NCBI RefSeq assembly: GCF_013001025.1
Contig: NZ_CP053021.1
Coordinates: forward strand, 930,001-994,000
Length of the DNA stretch: 64,000 bases
Direction of reading: 5' to 3'
Origin: Sphingobium yanoikuyae
GTDB lineage: Bacteria; Pseudomonadota; Alphaproteobacteria; Sphingomonadales; Sphingomonadaceae
This document shows, piece after piece, positions 34,986-44,617 of the stretch; within the stretch, counting starts at the first letter, position 1, and each line of letters opens with the position of its first letter. A model generated the notes under the pieces. That model was given only the letters and a program-made list of their open reading frames with translations, was not told where the DNA came from and did no database searches. The translations under genes were made by a program, and so were the position numbers.

Positions 34986-36089
34986 GGCCGCGCACCCCGC
35001 CGCAATGCGGACCGGATTGCACCGCGCCATTACGCCTTCCGGCAGCGTCACCGAAAAGCTTCGGCGCAACGGATCGGGCGCACCGGGATAATAGTCCGTG
35101 CTGACCGCCTGGGCGCCGCTGGCCATGGCCGCCCGTGCCTTGCGATGATCGCCGGCGCGTGCCTCCACCGTATTGGCATCGGTCCGCGTGCGCACGATGA
35201 CGCCCTGCTTCACCCATGCGCTGATCTTGGCACCATCGACCAGCGGATCCTGCACGATCTGGATCGCGGATTCGGGCTGATCGTCGGGATACCAGCCGAA
35301 CATCGCCCGCCCCGCCAGCGAAGCATGGCCATCGCGATAGACGTTGGAGACCGCATCGCGCACGTCGAGCATGATGTAGATGCGGCCTCGCGCGGCATCC
35401 AGGCTGGGCCATCCATGGGTGCGCACCGCATCGCGCAGCGTCCTGGCCTTGCCGCGCACCTCATCGGGAGTGATGAGCCGCCTGCCCGGCAGGACGGATC
35501 GGATTTCGGCATCGAGCGCATCCAGCAGCCCCTTGTCGTCCAGTCCGATCGGATTGCTGATCCCCGGTCGGTTCGACGATGTGTCGGCCGCATTGATGGT
35601 GATCATGATCGGCAGGTGATCAGGGTGCGCGCGTGACCAGCGATCGACCTCGGCCAGGCATTGGATCAGCGCCGGGCAGGTGCTGAGATAGTCGACATCG
35701 GGAATGTGGAACGTCTTGAAGCCCGGCTTCAGCATCGCCTGACGGTCGAACCCGGTCTGTTCGCCGGCCTCCCGCGCCCATTGCTCGCCCTTGGGATCGG
35801 CATAGCGGCCGCCCTGCGGGTCGGCGAAGATGTCGAGTTCAAGCTGGCGAACGCCGGCATCCAGCTGCTGGGTGAGCGGCAGATGATAATAGTCCAGCCC
35901 ATCGGCGAGCCGCGGCTCGATCGCTCTGATCCTGGCCATGACCGCCGCGGGTATCCGTGCCTTGAAGCTGTTATGCGATCCCACCACCTGGATATCGTTC
36001 ATGGCCCGGGGGGCCGCCGCGCCGACCAGGGTCAGCGCGGCGGTGGCGAGAGCGATGGCAGGGGCGATGGCTGGTCCGATCCCGCGCAT
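34962..36089 (-). CDS. Phosphoinositide phospholipase C, Ca2+-dependent (PI-PLC-C1 family)
   Basis: Predicted exported phosphodiesterase. The 375-residue product has an N-terminal signal-like helix (MRGIGPAIAPAIALATAALT) followed by the PLC X-like core: VGSHNSFKARI near residue 35 with catalytic His, LELDIFADPQGG near 85 and MITINAADTSS near 155. The family cleaves phosphoinositides or related phosphodiesters. The start ATG shares one base with the stop of the upstream TonB receptor gene, so the two are coupled. The first ATG in the longer frame is upstream within the receptor gene and is not a plausible start. A bacterial substrate is unknown; a C-terminal Cys-rich tail is odd. Confidence 0.8.
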   Translation of the reverse strand: MRGIGPAIAPAIALATAALTLVGAAAPRAMNDIQVVGSHNSFKARIPAAVMARIRAIEPRLADGLDYYHLPLTQQLDAGVRQLELDIFADPQGGRYADPKGEQWAREAGEQTGFDRQAMLKPGFKTFHIPDVDYLSTCPALIQCLAEVDRWSRAHPDHLPIMITINAADTSSNRPGISNPIGLDDKGLLDALDAEIRSVLPGRRLITPDEVRGKARTLRDAVRTHGWPSLDAARGRIYIMLDVRDAVSNVYRDGHASLAGRAMFGWYPDDQPESAIQIVQDPLVDGAKISAWVKQGVIVRTRTDANTVEARAGDHRKARAAMASGAQAVSTDYYPGAPDPLRRSFSVTLPEGVMARCNPVRIAAGCAALPCVCAD

Positions 36090-38755
36090 CAGAATTCGGT
36101 CCGGATGCCGAACAGGAAGGTGCGGCCATAATATTGGATCTCGTTGAACCGCTCCTTGATGCCATTGTAGGAATAGGCCCTGGCCCCGGCGAGGTTGATC
36201 GCCTCCAGGCTGACCAGCGTCTTGGGCAGCACCCGGATGGACAGGTTGCCGTCGAGCGATCCGAACGGCGCCACATAGGATTCGGTCTGGGTCGTGCTGC
36301 CATTGCCGGACAGATATTCGCCGCGCCATACATAGGACAGGCGTGCCGAAATCGGTCCCTTGTCGTAGAAGCCGACAAGATTGTAGCTGTCCTTCGACAG
36401 GCCGATCAACTGATCGACGATCGGCCGCGCACCGGCGGTATAGTTCGATTCCACTTCGGTATGGGTGTAGGACGCCTGGAACCCCAGGCCATCGAACGGG
36501 GCCGGCAGGAAATCGAAAACCTGGTTATAGGCCGCCTCGATGCCATAGACCTTGGCCGTACCGCCATTGACCTGGGTGCTCAGCAGCACCGTGCCACGCC
36601 CCGGAATCTCGGTGTTGACGTTCTGCGCGGTGATATAATCGTCCATCTTCTTGTAGAAGAGCGCGCCGGTCAGCGACGCATTGGGACGGAAATACCATTC
36701 CAGCGAACCGTCGAACTGCGTCGCCAGGAACGGCTTGAGGTCCGGGTTGCCGCCGCTCGCGGTCGGGGCATCGGTCGACACGCTGATCTGCGGCGCGGTC
36801 TGGGTCATGTTTGGGCGGGTCAGCACCCGGCTGGCCGCCAGGCGGCCGATCAGGCTGGGCGTCAGTTCGGCGCGCAGGTTGAAGCTGGGCAGCCAGTTGT
36901 TGAACGTCTTGGGGAAGCTTGCCGGGGTCGGCGTGGTGCCCAGCGTCAGCGTGCCGCTCGCCACCTGGTCGGTGTGGACATAGCGCAGGCCGACATTGCC
37001 GGTGATGCCCACGCTGCCCAGATCGAAGCCATAATCCGCGCGGACATAGCCACCAAGGATCTTTTCCGTGACGACATAGGAAGCGCGCATGTCGCCCGCC
37101 GTCAGCGGCGCGTTGGCGATCGCGTCGGTGAACAGCGTGTCATAGAAGGCGCTGGTGATGGGCGTTGCCCAGTTGCGCGGGAAATTGCCCGGAATGTTCG
37201 AGAAGGCATCATCGAAGGGCAGTGCTTCATAGCCGCCCGGCACGACCTGCGAGATTGGCGGGTTGCCGGTGATGTTCACGGTGAAGTCGCGGCGCCAATA
37301 GTCGCGCTTGCGCCAATGATATTCGCCACCGGCCTGGATCTTGGTGATGAAGCCGTTGAGGTCGCGGCCCACGTCAAGGCGGGCATAAGTGTCCCAGTCC
37401 TTGCTGTTCTTGGGGGCGATGTTGAACGGATAATAGATGTAATTGGCCGGATTGCTGACGTCGACCGGCGTGCTGAGCGTCGGCGCGACCTTGTACCCGC
37501 CCGACGCGTCATAGGTCAGCGGCGCGATGATCTGCATGCGGCTGCGCACCGTGCCTTCGGCATAGCTGGGGTGGAAGCTATGGGCATAGGACCAGTTGGC
37601 ATTGGCCGAAACATGCCAGTCGCCCGGATTCCACACCTGCTTCAGGCCGACATTGATCAGGTCGTGGCGGTTGAGGCTATATTCGCGCGAGGCCATGAAG
37701 CGGACATTGTTGATCGTCGCCTTGGTGACCGTATTACCGTCCAGCGTCACCGACCCCGGCACCAGATAGGTGCCCGGATCGTCGGGATAGATGTCGAGAC
37801 CGAACTCGTCATATTCGACGTCCAGCCGCGTCAGCGACACGTCCAGCGTCGTTTCCAGTTCGTCCGAAGGGCGCCACTGCGCCGAGATCAGGCCCGAAAG
37901 ACGCTTGCGGTCTTCGGTTTCGATCGTGGGACGGGTGCGGGTCGGCGTGTAATAGCCGGCAGGCAGATATTCGGCGCCCGCAACCGGATTGGCGGGCTGC
38001 ACGAATTTGTTCAGGTTCCAGCCGGTATTGTAGAAACGGTCGTTGCGCACCGACTTGGCCCAATATTGGGCGCCGACCAGGAAGCCGAACTGATCGTCCC
38101 TGGTCTTGAAGCTGGTCAGCACGGTGGCGTTCGGCCGCACCTTGTCGGTCATGCTGGTATAGGTGCCGCGCAGATTCACCGTGGTCTTGTTGCCCACGTC
38201 CAGCGGGTGGAAGGTCTTGACGTCGATATTGCCGCCCAGCGCGCCCTCGGTCATGTCGGCGGTCGGCGTCTTGACGACGTCGATCTGCGACACGAATTCG
38301 GCCGGCAGCATCTCGAAACGGAACTGGCGCCCGGCTGCACCGCCATTTTCGATGAGGTCGTTGATCGCGACGGTGCGACCGTTGACCAGCGTGCTCTGGA
38401 ATTGCGGACCAAGGCCACGGACGCTGACATACAGGCCTTCGCCGCGCGGACGGGTGATCGCGACACCGGTGATAAGCTGCAACGCTTCGGCGACATTCTG
38501 GGTCGGGAACTTGCCGATGTCGGTGGATGCGATGGAATCGACGCCATAGGCGGCCTTGCGCTTCGTCTCGGTCGCGGCCGCCAGGCTGCGGGCATAGGTG
38601 CCGGTGACGACGATTGCGCCATCGTCCTGCCCATCGGCAGGTACAGCCTGATCGGCAGCCGGTGCAACGCTTTGCGCCTGGACCGGCGACGACAGGACCA
38701 GCGCAAAAATGGCGAGCGGAAGCGGCGCGCAAAGCATGCGCGATGAACGTGACAT
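36089..38755 (-). CDS. TonB-dependent outer membrane receptor (TIGR01782-like)
   Basis: Outer-membrane transporter powered by TonB. The 888-residue product has a signal peptide (cleavage near VQAQ, residue 28), a TonB-box-like AIVVTGTYAR (47-56), the plug domain with VAEALQLITGVAITRPRG near 88 and SVRGLGPQFQSTLVNGRTVA near 110, and a beta-barrel ending in a Phe (IRTEF), typical of BAM substrates. The type is widespread in Caulobacter and sphingomonads, where it imports sugars and other large compounds. A GGGGAG site supports the ATG at 38755. It forms an operon with the PI-PLC gene, suggesting the receptor takes up a phosphodiester-containing substrate or its product. Confidence 0.93.
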   Translation of the reverse strand: MSRSSRMLCAPLPLAIFALVLSSPVQAQSVAPAADQAVPADGQDDGAIVVTGTYARSLAAATETKRKAAYGVDSIASTDIGKFPTQNVAEALQLITGVAITRPRGEGLYVSVRGLGPQFQSTLVNGRTVAINDLIENGGAAGRQFRFEMLPAEFVSQIDVVKTPTADMTEGALGGNIDVKTFHPLDVGNKTTVNLRGTYTSMTDKVRPNATVLTSFKTRDDQFGFLVGAQYWAKSVRNDRFYNTGWNLNKFVQPANPVAGAEYLPAGYYTPTRTRPTIETEDRKRLSGLISAQWRPSDELETTLDVSLTRLDVEYDEFGLDIYPDDPGTYLVPGSVTLDGNTVTKATINNVRFMASREYSLNRHDLINVGLKQVWNPGDWHVSANANWSYAHSFHPSYAEGTVRSRMQIIAPLTYDASGGYKVAPTLSTPVDVSNPANYIYYPFNIAPKNSKDWDTYARLDVGRDLNGFITKIQAGGEYHWRKRDYWRRDFTVNITGNPPISQVVPGGYEALPFDDAFSNIPGNFPRNWATPITSAFYDTLFTDAIANAPLTAGDMRASYVVTEKILGGYVRADYGFDLGSVGITGNVGLRYVHTDQVASGTLTLGTTPTPASFPKTFNNWLPSFNLRAELTPSLIGRLAASRVLTRPNMTQTAPQISVSTDAPTASGGNPDLKPFLATQFDGSLEWYFRPNASLTGALFYKKMDDYITAQNVNTEIPGRGTVLLSTQVNGGTAKVYGIEAAYNQVFDFLPAPFDGLGFQASYTHTEVESNYTAGARPIVDQLIGLSKDSYNLVGFYDKGPISARLSYVWRGEYLSGNGSTTQTESYVAPFGSLDGNLSIRVLPKTLVSLEAINLAGARAYSYNGIKERFNEIQYYGRTFLFGIRTEF

Positions 38756-39064
38756 GTGGTGGTTCTCCCCAAGGCTCCAAGGCCGACGGGGCGCGGTTAG
38801 GCCGTTGTTATTGCAATATTGTGGCGCGTATATTTCATCTTGAATTTTCCGCCGCTCGATCGTTCCTGTCCTGGAATCCTGTCACGGAACGACCAGATGC
38901 TGCCGATCCACGCTCGTTTGCGCCTGCGATCAGTCGACCGTCGGCTATTGCACTGGTTGTGTGAAAGGTCGGATAAGATCCGATCCTATCGGTTCGTTGT
39001 GGGAAAACGGCGCGGTAATCGGGTTGTGCTCATTAGGCGGCGTGACAGCGCGTCGTGGATGGTG
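38756..39064. other. 309-base spacer between TonB receptor and GGDEF-EAL genes
   Basis: No gene is visible. It must carry the receptor promoter near 38760-38850, where there is an AT-rich patch around GTTATTGCAATATTG. A short TCGGAT-AAG-ATCCGA palindrome lies at 38969-38983. It also contains the region just past the stop of the GGDEF-EAL gene, but I see no clear terminator. Confidence 0.6.
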
Positions 39065-41863
39065 TCAGGCAGCCTCGATTTTCAGGGGCGCGCGCTCGGG
39101 TTCCAGGCTAGGGCTCGTGGTAGGCCTTCCCCATAGATAGCCTTGCGCTTCATCGCATCCTTCGGTGCGAAGGAGCCGAAGCTGATCCTCGGTTTCCAGT
39201 CCTTCGGCCAAAACTGGCACTTCAAGGCTATGTCCCAGCGCAAGGACCGCACGAATGATCGCCCGAGCCTGATGGCTGGTTTCCGAATCCAGCAGGAAGG
39301 AACGGTCGATCTTGATCTTATCGAAGGGGAAGGAGTTGAGCGTATCGAGCGACGAATAGCCTGTGCCGAAATCGTCCATCGCGATGGAAACGCCAATCGC
39401 CTTGATTTGACGCAGAATATGCAGGGCACGGGCCTTGTCACTGACAAGGGCGGTTTCGGTTATCTCCAGTTCCAATCGATGCGCCGGCAACCCGCTCTCC
39501 AGAAGTGCCGATGTGACAATCTGGATGAGATCGACATGCATGAGTTGTACCGGCGACAGGTTGACCGCCACACGCCAGGGTTCAGGCCAGTTGGCGGCAT
39601 CACGGCACGCCTGGCGCAGAACCCATTCGCCAATGGCCAGAATTTCCCCGCTTTCCTCGGCAATCGGGATGAATTCCGCCGGAGAGATCCAGCCATCGCG
39701 TGGATGCTGCCAGCGCAATAGCGCCTCATATCCGACCACCGCCTCGGTGGAGACCAATTTCTGGACCTGATATGCCAAACTGAACTCGTCGCATGCGACA
39801 GCCTCGCGCAGATCATTGGCGAGCGTGCGGCGGGCGCGCGCGGCCTCGTCCATGCCCTGTTCGTAGAAGCAGACCTGACGACCAATAGTCGCTTTTGCCC
39901 GGTACATGGCAAGATCGGCATTGTTCACCAACGGCTCTCGGCGGGAGCCGTCCGTTGGGAAAATGGCGATGCCAAGGCTCGCGCCAGGATGGATGGAGAG
40001 GCCATCCATTTCGATCTTCTCGACCAGGCAGCGCTCCAGGCGGGAGATGAAATTGTCCAGCGCATCGTCATTTTCAAACGATTTGAACGCGGCAAACTCA
40101 TCGCCGCCGAAGCGAGCGACGACCTCGCCTCGACCCAATAGGCCTAGCATGCGTCGAGCCAGTTCCTGCAGGACTGCATCGCCCGTTGAATGGCCATGCA
40201 CATCGTTCACTTCCTTGAAGCGATCAAGGTCGATGCCGATCACGGCGATCTTTCCGCCATTTCGACTTGCCTGGCTGAGCGCGAGATCGAGACTATCATT
40301 ATAGCTCGATCTGTTCGGCAGACCCGTCAGTTCGTCATGCAGTGCCATATGTTCGATGCGTTGCTCCGCCCGACGACGATCCGTGATATCGTCGAAGGTG
40401 GACACCCAGCCACCATCTGGCAGCGCATGATGGGCAATGGAAAAGGTCGAGCCATCCGCAAAATCAGCAATCAGAACGCCGCCATCCGGATTTTCGATAC
40501 AGGCCCGGTGTCGGGCCAGAGTTTCTTCCAGTGCCTCTGCGGCGACCGCACCTCCGGTGCGCTTGGCTACCGCAATCCGAACAAGTTCCTCGAAAGCGGT
40601 TCCAGGCGGGCATTGCTCGTGAGAGACGTCGAACAGCGTGCTCACCCTGTCATTTGCCAATGTCAGGTGCCCATTTTGGTCGAAGAGGCAGAGGCCTTGA
40701 TGCATGTTGGACAGGGCGACGTCGAGTTTTGACCGCGTCTCCTCCAACCGCAATTGATCTTCCCTCATTCGGGTCATATCGCGCGTGATCTTGGCGAAGC
40801 CACGGAAGAGTCCTGTTTCGTCAAAGACGGACTCGATCGTCACATGAGCCCAAAATCGGCTGCCGTCTTTGCGATAGCGCCAGCCTTCCGCATTGAATTT
40901 ACCATCTTGCCGCGCTGTTTCTATGCCGCGTCTCGGCAGGCCCGCCGATCGATCCTCTTCGGAGTAGAAGGAGGACAGTTCCAACCCCATGGCTTCGGTG
41001 CTGCTATAGCCCTTCAGGCGCTGTGCGCCGGCATTCCATGAAGCGACGCGACCGTCCCGGTCCAGCATATAGATTGCGCAATCGCTGATGCCTTGGACAA
41101 GAACCTTGAACTCGCGCTCGCTAGCCCCGATGGCAGCATGCAGTCGTGCGCTCGACAGTGCCGCCATGATGCTGACGGTCAGGACGCCCAATGCAACAAT
41201 GGCGACGGCCAAGCCCATTTGCGGAGTGGAAAGAAGAAGCCCTCCGGTTTCCTCAAGACGGTTGGGACGCAGGGATAGCGCAGCCATGCCGGCAAAATGG
41301 AGCGACAATATGCCTGTGACTATGGACGAGGCCGCTAGCGCCCCGGTCGCGTAACCGCGCCGGTCGAGGGCGAAATGAAAGGCTAGCGGTGCTGGAGCGG
41401 TTATGAGCAGGATGGATGCGATGACCATCGGTTGCGACCACCGGAAATCGGCATCGATCCTGATGGCGTAGATGCCCAGATAATGCATCGAGGCGATACC
41501 CAGTCCAACCACTAGACCCGCCAGAATGCGGGCCTTGAGGGCGGAGGATCGCAAGGCAATCATATGTGCCAGGGTGAGCGCGCTCACGACCGTCAGGAGC
41601 GACAATATTGTGGGAACGAGCGCATAGCCGAGTATTACGCCCGGGTCATATCCCATCATGGCGGTGAAGTGCGTCGACCATACCCCGAAGCCGCCAACGC
41701 CTCCCGACGCGATTGCCCAGCGTATATGATCGATATTTTTCGTATCCCGGGCGCGCCGCAGAAACAGGACAATCGCTATCGCGGATATGGCGCAAATTAG
41801 CCCTGCAGCCGCGACGAGGCGAAGATCGTGATCGTCTCGGATGCAGAAATAGATATCGAACAT
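39065..41863 (-). CDS. MHYT-PAS-GGDEF-EAL cyclic-di-GMP signalling protein
   Basis: A 932-residue membrane protein with seven hydrophobic helices at the N-terminus that hold three MHYT-type motifs (HFTAMMG, SMHYLG, LHFAGM), thought to bind copper or sense O2, CO or NO. Then come PAS domains (the first around YMLDRDGRVASWN, near residue 260), the diguanylate cyclase domain with intact RFGGDEFAAFK and no RxxD inhibitory site, and an EAL domain with YEALLRW, EITETAL, DDFGTGYSSLD and AEGLET. Both catalytic centres appear intact, so it may be bifunctional. The ATG at 41863 has AAGGGA upstream; the frame opens 7 codons earlier. Confidence 0.9.
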   Translation of the reverse strand: MFDIYFCIRDDHDLRLVAAAGLICAISAIAIVLFLRRARDTKNIDHIRWAIASGGVGGFGVWSTHFTAMMGYDPGVILGYALVPTILSLLTVVSALTLAHMIALRSSALKARILAGLVVGLGIASMHYLGIYAIRIDADFRWSQPMVIASILLITAPAPLAFHFALDRRGYATGALAASSIVTGILSLHFAGMAALSLRPNRLEETGGLLLSTPQMGLAVAIVALGVLTVSIMAALSSARLHAAIGASEREFKVLVQGISDCAIYMLDRDGRVASWNAGAQRLKGYSSTEAMGLELSSFYSEEDRSAGLPRRGIETARQDGKFNAEGWRYRKDGSRFWAHVTIESVFDETGLFRGFAKITRDMTRMREDQLRLEETRSKLDVALSNMHQGLCLFDQNGHLTLANDRVSTLFDVSHEQCPPGTAFEELVRIAVAKRTGGAVAAEALEETLARHRACIENPDGGVLIADFADGSTFSIAHHALPDGGWVSTFDDITDRRRAEQRIEHMALHDELTGLPNRSSYNDSLDLALSQASRNGGKIAVIGIDLDRFKEVNDVHGHSTGDAVLQELARRMLGLLGRGEVVARFGGDEFAAFKSFENDDALDNFISRLERCLVEKIEMDGLSIHPGASLGIAIFPTDGSRREPLVNNADLAMYRAKATIGRQVCFYEQGMDEAARARRTLANDLREAVACDEFSLAYQVQKLVSTEAVVGYEALLRWQHPRDGWISPAEFIPIAEESGEILAIGEWVLRQACRDAANWPEPWRVAVNLSPVQLMHVDLIQIVTSALLESGLPAHRLELEITETALVSDKARALHILRQIKAIGVSIAMDDFGTGYSSLDTLNSFPFDKIKIDRSFLLDSETSHQARAIIRAVLALGHSLEVPVLAEGLETEDQLRLLRTEGCDEAQGYLWGRPTTSPSLEPERAPLKIEAA

Positions 41864-42318
41864 GAAGCTGGATCCCTTAACCACACCCCTCTGGCATGCG
41901 CGCCTTTAGTCGAAGTTAATGACCCGAAAAATTATGTATTTTGCAGATCCTGTCGCGTCACAAGTTCTTGATCGCATGCGGATATCTGGAAAAGACAGCG
42001 ATGTTATTTTCCGCTGCGGGAAGGCGTGGGGGAATTCCGGTCATCTTTTAACGCCCCTTTACGGCCATTCAGTCACCGATTTTCCGGTCCAGGTCGCGGC
42101 CAACTCGCTATGCTGCTCTGGATGCCCGGCACTGGCCGCAAGGAGAATGGCTGCGTTCCGCCGATTGAGTGTCAGCCCCATGTCGTTTGAGAATAGCGGC
42201 AGACGAACCGTTCGCGCCCATAACAGGCGCATCGAACCGCAGGCTGTCCGATTTCGAAAGACAGGGGGGGGAGGCGGAGGGCGCATTCCGCAGTCGGGAA
42301 TGCGCCCATCATCGAGGT
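41864..42318. other. 455-base spacer between GGDEF-EAL and aldo/keto reductase genes
   Basis: No gene is visible. The first part (41864-42020) is AT-rich and likely holds the GGDEF-EAL promoter. The end carries the hairpin at 42279-42307. A G8 run at 42264-42271 is unusual. Confidence 0.6.
42279..42307 (-). terminator. Hairpin after the aldo/keto reductase gene
   Basis: A perfect 11-bp stem GGGCGCATTCC/GGAATGCGCCC with a 7-base loop begins 12 bases past the reductase stop on the minus strand. No T-tract, so it may be an atypical terminator. Confidence 0.5.
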
Positions 42319-43197
42319 TCAGTGGGCCGGATCGAACGCAATGGCTTCGAGTGCGGCCTTGACCTCCTGCGACAGATCCAGCTCCACTGCTGCCAAATTC
42401 TCGGTCAGATGCGCGACATTGGACGTGCCGGGGATCAGCAGCATGTTCGGTGCGCGCGCCAACAGCCATGCAAGCGCCAGCTGCATCGACGTAGCGCCTA
42501 GGCGATCCGCCAAATGGGCCAATGCCTGCGATTGGATGGGCGAAAAGCCTCCGAGCGGAAAAAATGGGACATAGGCGATGCCCTGGCTCGTCAAGCTGTC
42601 GATCAGCGCGTCATCCGCGCGGTGCGCCAGGTTATACTGGTTCTGGACGCACGCGATCGGGACGATGCGCTGGGCCTCCGCAACCTGGCTCTCTGTCACG
42701 TTGCTGAGGCCGATATGTCGAACCAGTCCTTTCTCGCGCAGCTGTGCAAGGGCGACGATCTGCGCCTCGATCGACCCTTCCGACGGCGCGTGGATGTCGC
42801 CCATAATGCGCATGTTGACCAGGTCGAGAGTGTCGCGGCCAAGGTTTCGCAGATTGTCTTCGACGCCCTGCTGCAATTCGGCGGCACTTTGTGCCGGCAG
42901 CCATGAGGCGTCCTTGCCGCGGATCGCGCCCACCTTGGTCACGATCAGGAGATCGTCGCTATAGGGATGAAGCGCATCGCGGATGATCTGGTTGGTCACA
43001 TGAGGGCCGTAGAAATCGCTTGTGTCGATATGGTTCACGCCCGCCGCAACTGCCGCGCGCAGAACCGCGACGGCGGCATCGCGATCTTTGGGCGGGCCAA
43101 AGACGCCAGGCCCAGCCAGTTGCATCGCGCCATAGCCCATGCGGTTCACGAGATGATCGCCCAGCTTGAAGGTGCCGGCTTTGCGAAGATCCATCAT
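42319..43197 (-). CDS. Aldo/keto reductase (YdbC/Tas-like)
   Basis: NAD(P)H-dependent reductase with a TIM-barrel fold. The 292-residue product carries the family features NHIDTSDFYGPHVTNQIIRDAL near 51 (catalytic Asp and Tyr), LLIVTKVG near 78 (catalytic Lys), VRHIGLSNVT near 145 and the cofactor-binding IPGTSNVAHLTENLAA near 260. It resembles YdbC-type pyridoxal or aldehyde reductases, but the substrate is not assignable. I chose the ATG at 43197 for the AGGAC site; the open frame upstream runs through the divergent regulator's gene. It is divergent from a LysR regulator that probably controls it. Confidence 0.88.
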   Translation of the reverse strand: MMDLRKAGTFKLGDHLVNRMGYGAMQLAGPGVFGPPKDRDAAVAVLRAAVAAGVNHIDTSDFYGPHVTNQIIRDALHPYSDDLLIVTKVGAIRGKDASWLPAQSAAELQQGVEDNLRNLGRDTLDLVNMRIMGDIHAPSEGSIEAQIVALAQLREKGLVRHIGLSNVTESQVAEAQRIVPIACVQNQYNLAHRADDALIDSLTSQGIAYVPFFPLGGFSPIQSQALAHLADRLGATSMQLALAWLLARAPNMLLIPGTSNVAHLTENLAAVELDLSQEVKAALEAIAFDPAH

Positions 43198-43291
43198 GTC
43201 CTGTCTCCTCATTTGGAGACCGCGATATGGGCTTGTGGCCAGCGAACGATAAGTCGTAGTAATCAGAACAGGCTGTACGGATAATCGAACA

Positions 43292-44194
43292 ATGGCGACG
43301 GAACTCGATGATCTTGCCACCTTCGTGGAAGTAGTGCGGGCAGGAGGCTTCCGAGATGCAGCCCGTATTTCGGGCACCTCGGCATCTGGGATGAGCGACG
43401 CGCTCAGGCGGCTGGAAGCCCGGCTAGGCGTTCGTCTCCTCCACCGCACGACGCGCAGCATGGCCCTGACCGAAGCGGGCGCGCGGCTATTCGAGCGGCT
43501 GTCGCCGGCCCTTTCGGAAATCCGCGACGCGCTCGATGTCGTCAACATCTTCCGTGACAGACCCGCTGGAACATTGCGCCTGAATGTTCCAGCTAATGTC
43601 GCCCGCACCGTGCTCCCATCGATCCTCCCATCATTCCTTCGGGTCTATCCCGATATTCGAGTGGAGGTGACGGTGGAGGATGGGTTTGTCGACATATTGA
43701 AATCCGGTGCGGATGCCGGGATCCGTTATGAGGAGCGGCTTGAACAGGACATGATCGCGATCCCCATCGGCCCAGCGACGCAGCGGTTGGTTACGGCTGG
43801 ATCTTCAGCCTATTTCGATCATCATGGGCGCCCCTCGCACCCACAGCAACTGTTGGGCCATAATTGCCTGCGCGGCCGTTTTTCCGGCGGAGCCATGCCG
43901 GGATGGGAATTCGAGAGAGAGGGAGAAATTCTCGTTGTCGATCCGACCGGGCCGCTGGTGGTGCAGCCTGGTCTGGCGTGCGAATTGCTTATCGATGCTG
44001 CCGTGGCTGGCCTTGGAATTGTGCATCTGTTCGAGGATTGGCTCAAGCCGCATATCGAGAGCGGGGCGCTCCAATCCGTTCTCGACGACTGGTGCCAGAC
44101 CTTCTCTGGTCCCCGGCTCTATTATTCCGGGCGCCGTTATTTGCCGGCGCCCTTGCGGGCTTTCGTGGACTTTGTTCGCTTGCAGCGATGGTAA
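43292..44194 (+). CDS. LysR-family transcriptional regulator
   Basis: A 300-residue LysR regulator. The N-terminal winged helix has LDDLATFVEVVRAGGFRDAAR near 5 and SDALRRLEARLGVRLLHRTTR near 35; a co-inducer-binding domain follows. The variant is the short, MetR/CrgA-like type with a C-terminal RLYYSGRRYLPAPLRAFVDF end common in alpha- and betaproteobacteria. It diverges from the aldo/keto reductase gene with 94 bases between, the standard layout for a local regulator and its target. Confidence 0.93.
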   Translation: MATELDDLATFVEVVRAGGFRDAARISGTSASGMSDALRRLEARLGVRLLHRTTRSMALTEAGARLFERLSPALSEIRDALDVVNIFRDRPAGTLRLNVPANVARTVLPSILPSFLRVYPDIRVEVTVEDGFVDILKSGADAGIRYEERLEQDMIAIPIGPATQRLVTAGSSAYFDHHGRPSHPQQLLGHNCLRGRFSGGAMPGWEFEREGEILVVDPTGPLVVQPGLACELLIDAAVAGLGIVHLFEDWLKPHIESGALQSVLDDWCQTFSGPRLYYSGRRYLPAPLRAFVDFVRLQRW

Positions 44195-44464
44195 ATGGGG
44201 CCGCGTCAGAGCGGTTCCCGTGTTCGTACGCCGGCTGCGATTATCGACCAAAAACCTGCAGGCCCTCGTCCCTTGGAAAGCGGCAACCTGCCCAGAGAGG
44301 CGTGGACCTCGCATTCGCTTGCTGACTTTCCGGTGGCGATGGCAAGATTTCAGGCGCCACGAAAATAATCACCGTTGCGGAAAATTCCGGCCATCGCTTC
44401 GCACGGTGGTAGATTTAACTATCTTGAATATCTCTAATTTTCTCGGGTCTTTGCCTAGTGGATT

Positions 44465-44519
44465 GATTTTGACATGTGCATCCCCCGTCGGCGGGGATGG
44501 GTCTGCAAATGTCAAAATC
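44465..44519. repeat. Hairpin 1: GATTTTGACAT ... ATGTCAAAATC
   Basis: Perfect 11-base outer arms with inner TGCA/TGCA and CCCCCG/CGGGG pairs, so a long, three-part imperfect hairpin can form. No T-tract. Confidence 0.75.
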
Positions 44520-44549
44520 GTAAAATCCGCGAGAATCAAAAATTCTAGC

Positions 44550-44617
44550 GGTCCGAAAAGATTCTGACATTCGAGCGCGACATCGCCGCAAACGGTATCG
44601 AATGTCGGAATCGGACC
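44550..44617. repeat. Hairpin 2 directly downstream of trmB
   Basis: Arms GATTCTGACATTCGA (44560-44574) and TCGAATGTCGGAATC (44598-44612) pair with one mismatch, and outer GGTCC/GGACC pair with a GAAAA bulge. On the minus strand the stem is followed by CTTTTC, so it could terminate trmB, whose stop lies two bases away. Confidence 0.7.

Noticed and set aside
36134..38746. 870-codon open frame opposite the TonB receptor
   Set aside because: Antisense shadow with no recognisable domain; the receptor frame has a signal peptide, plug and barrel.
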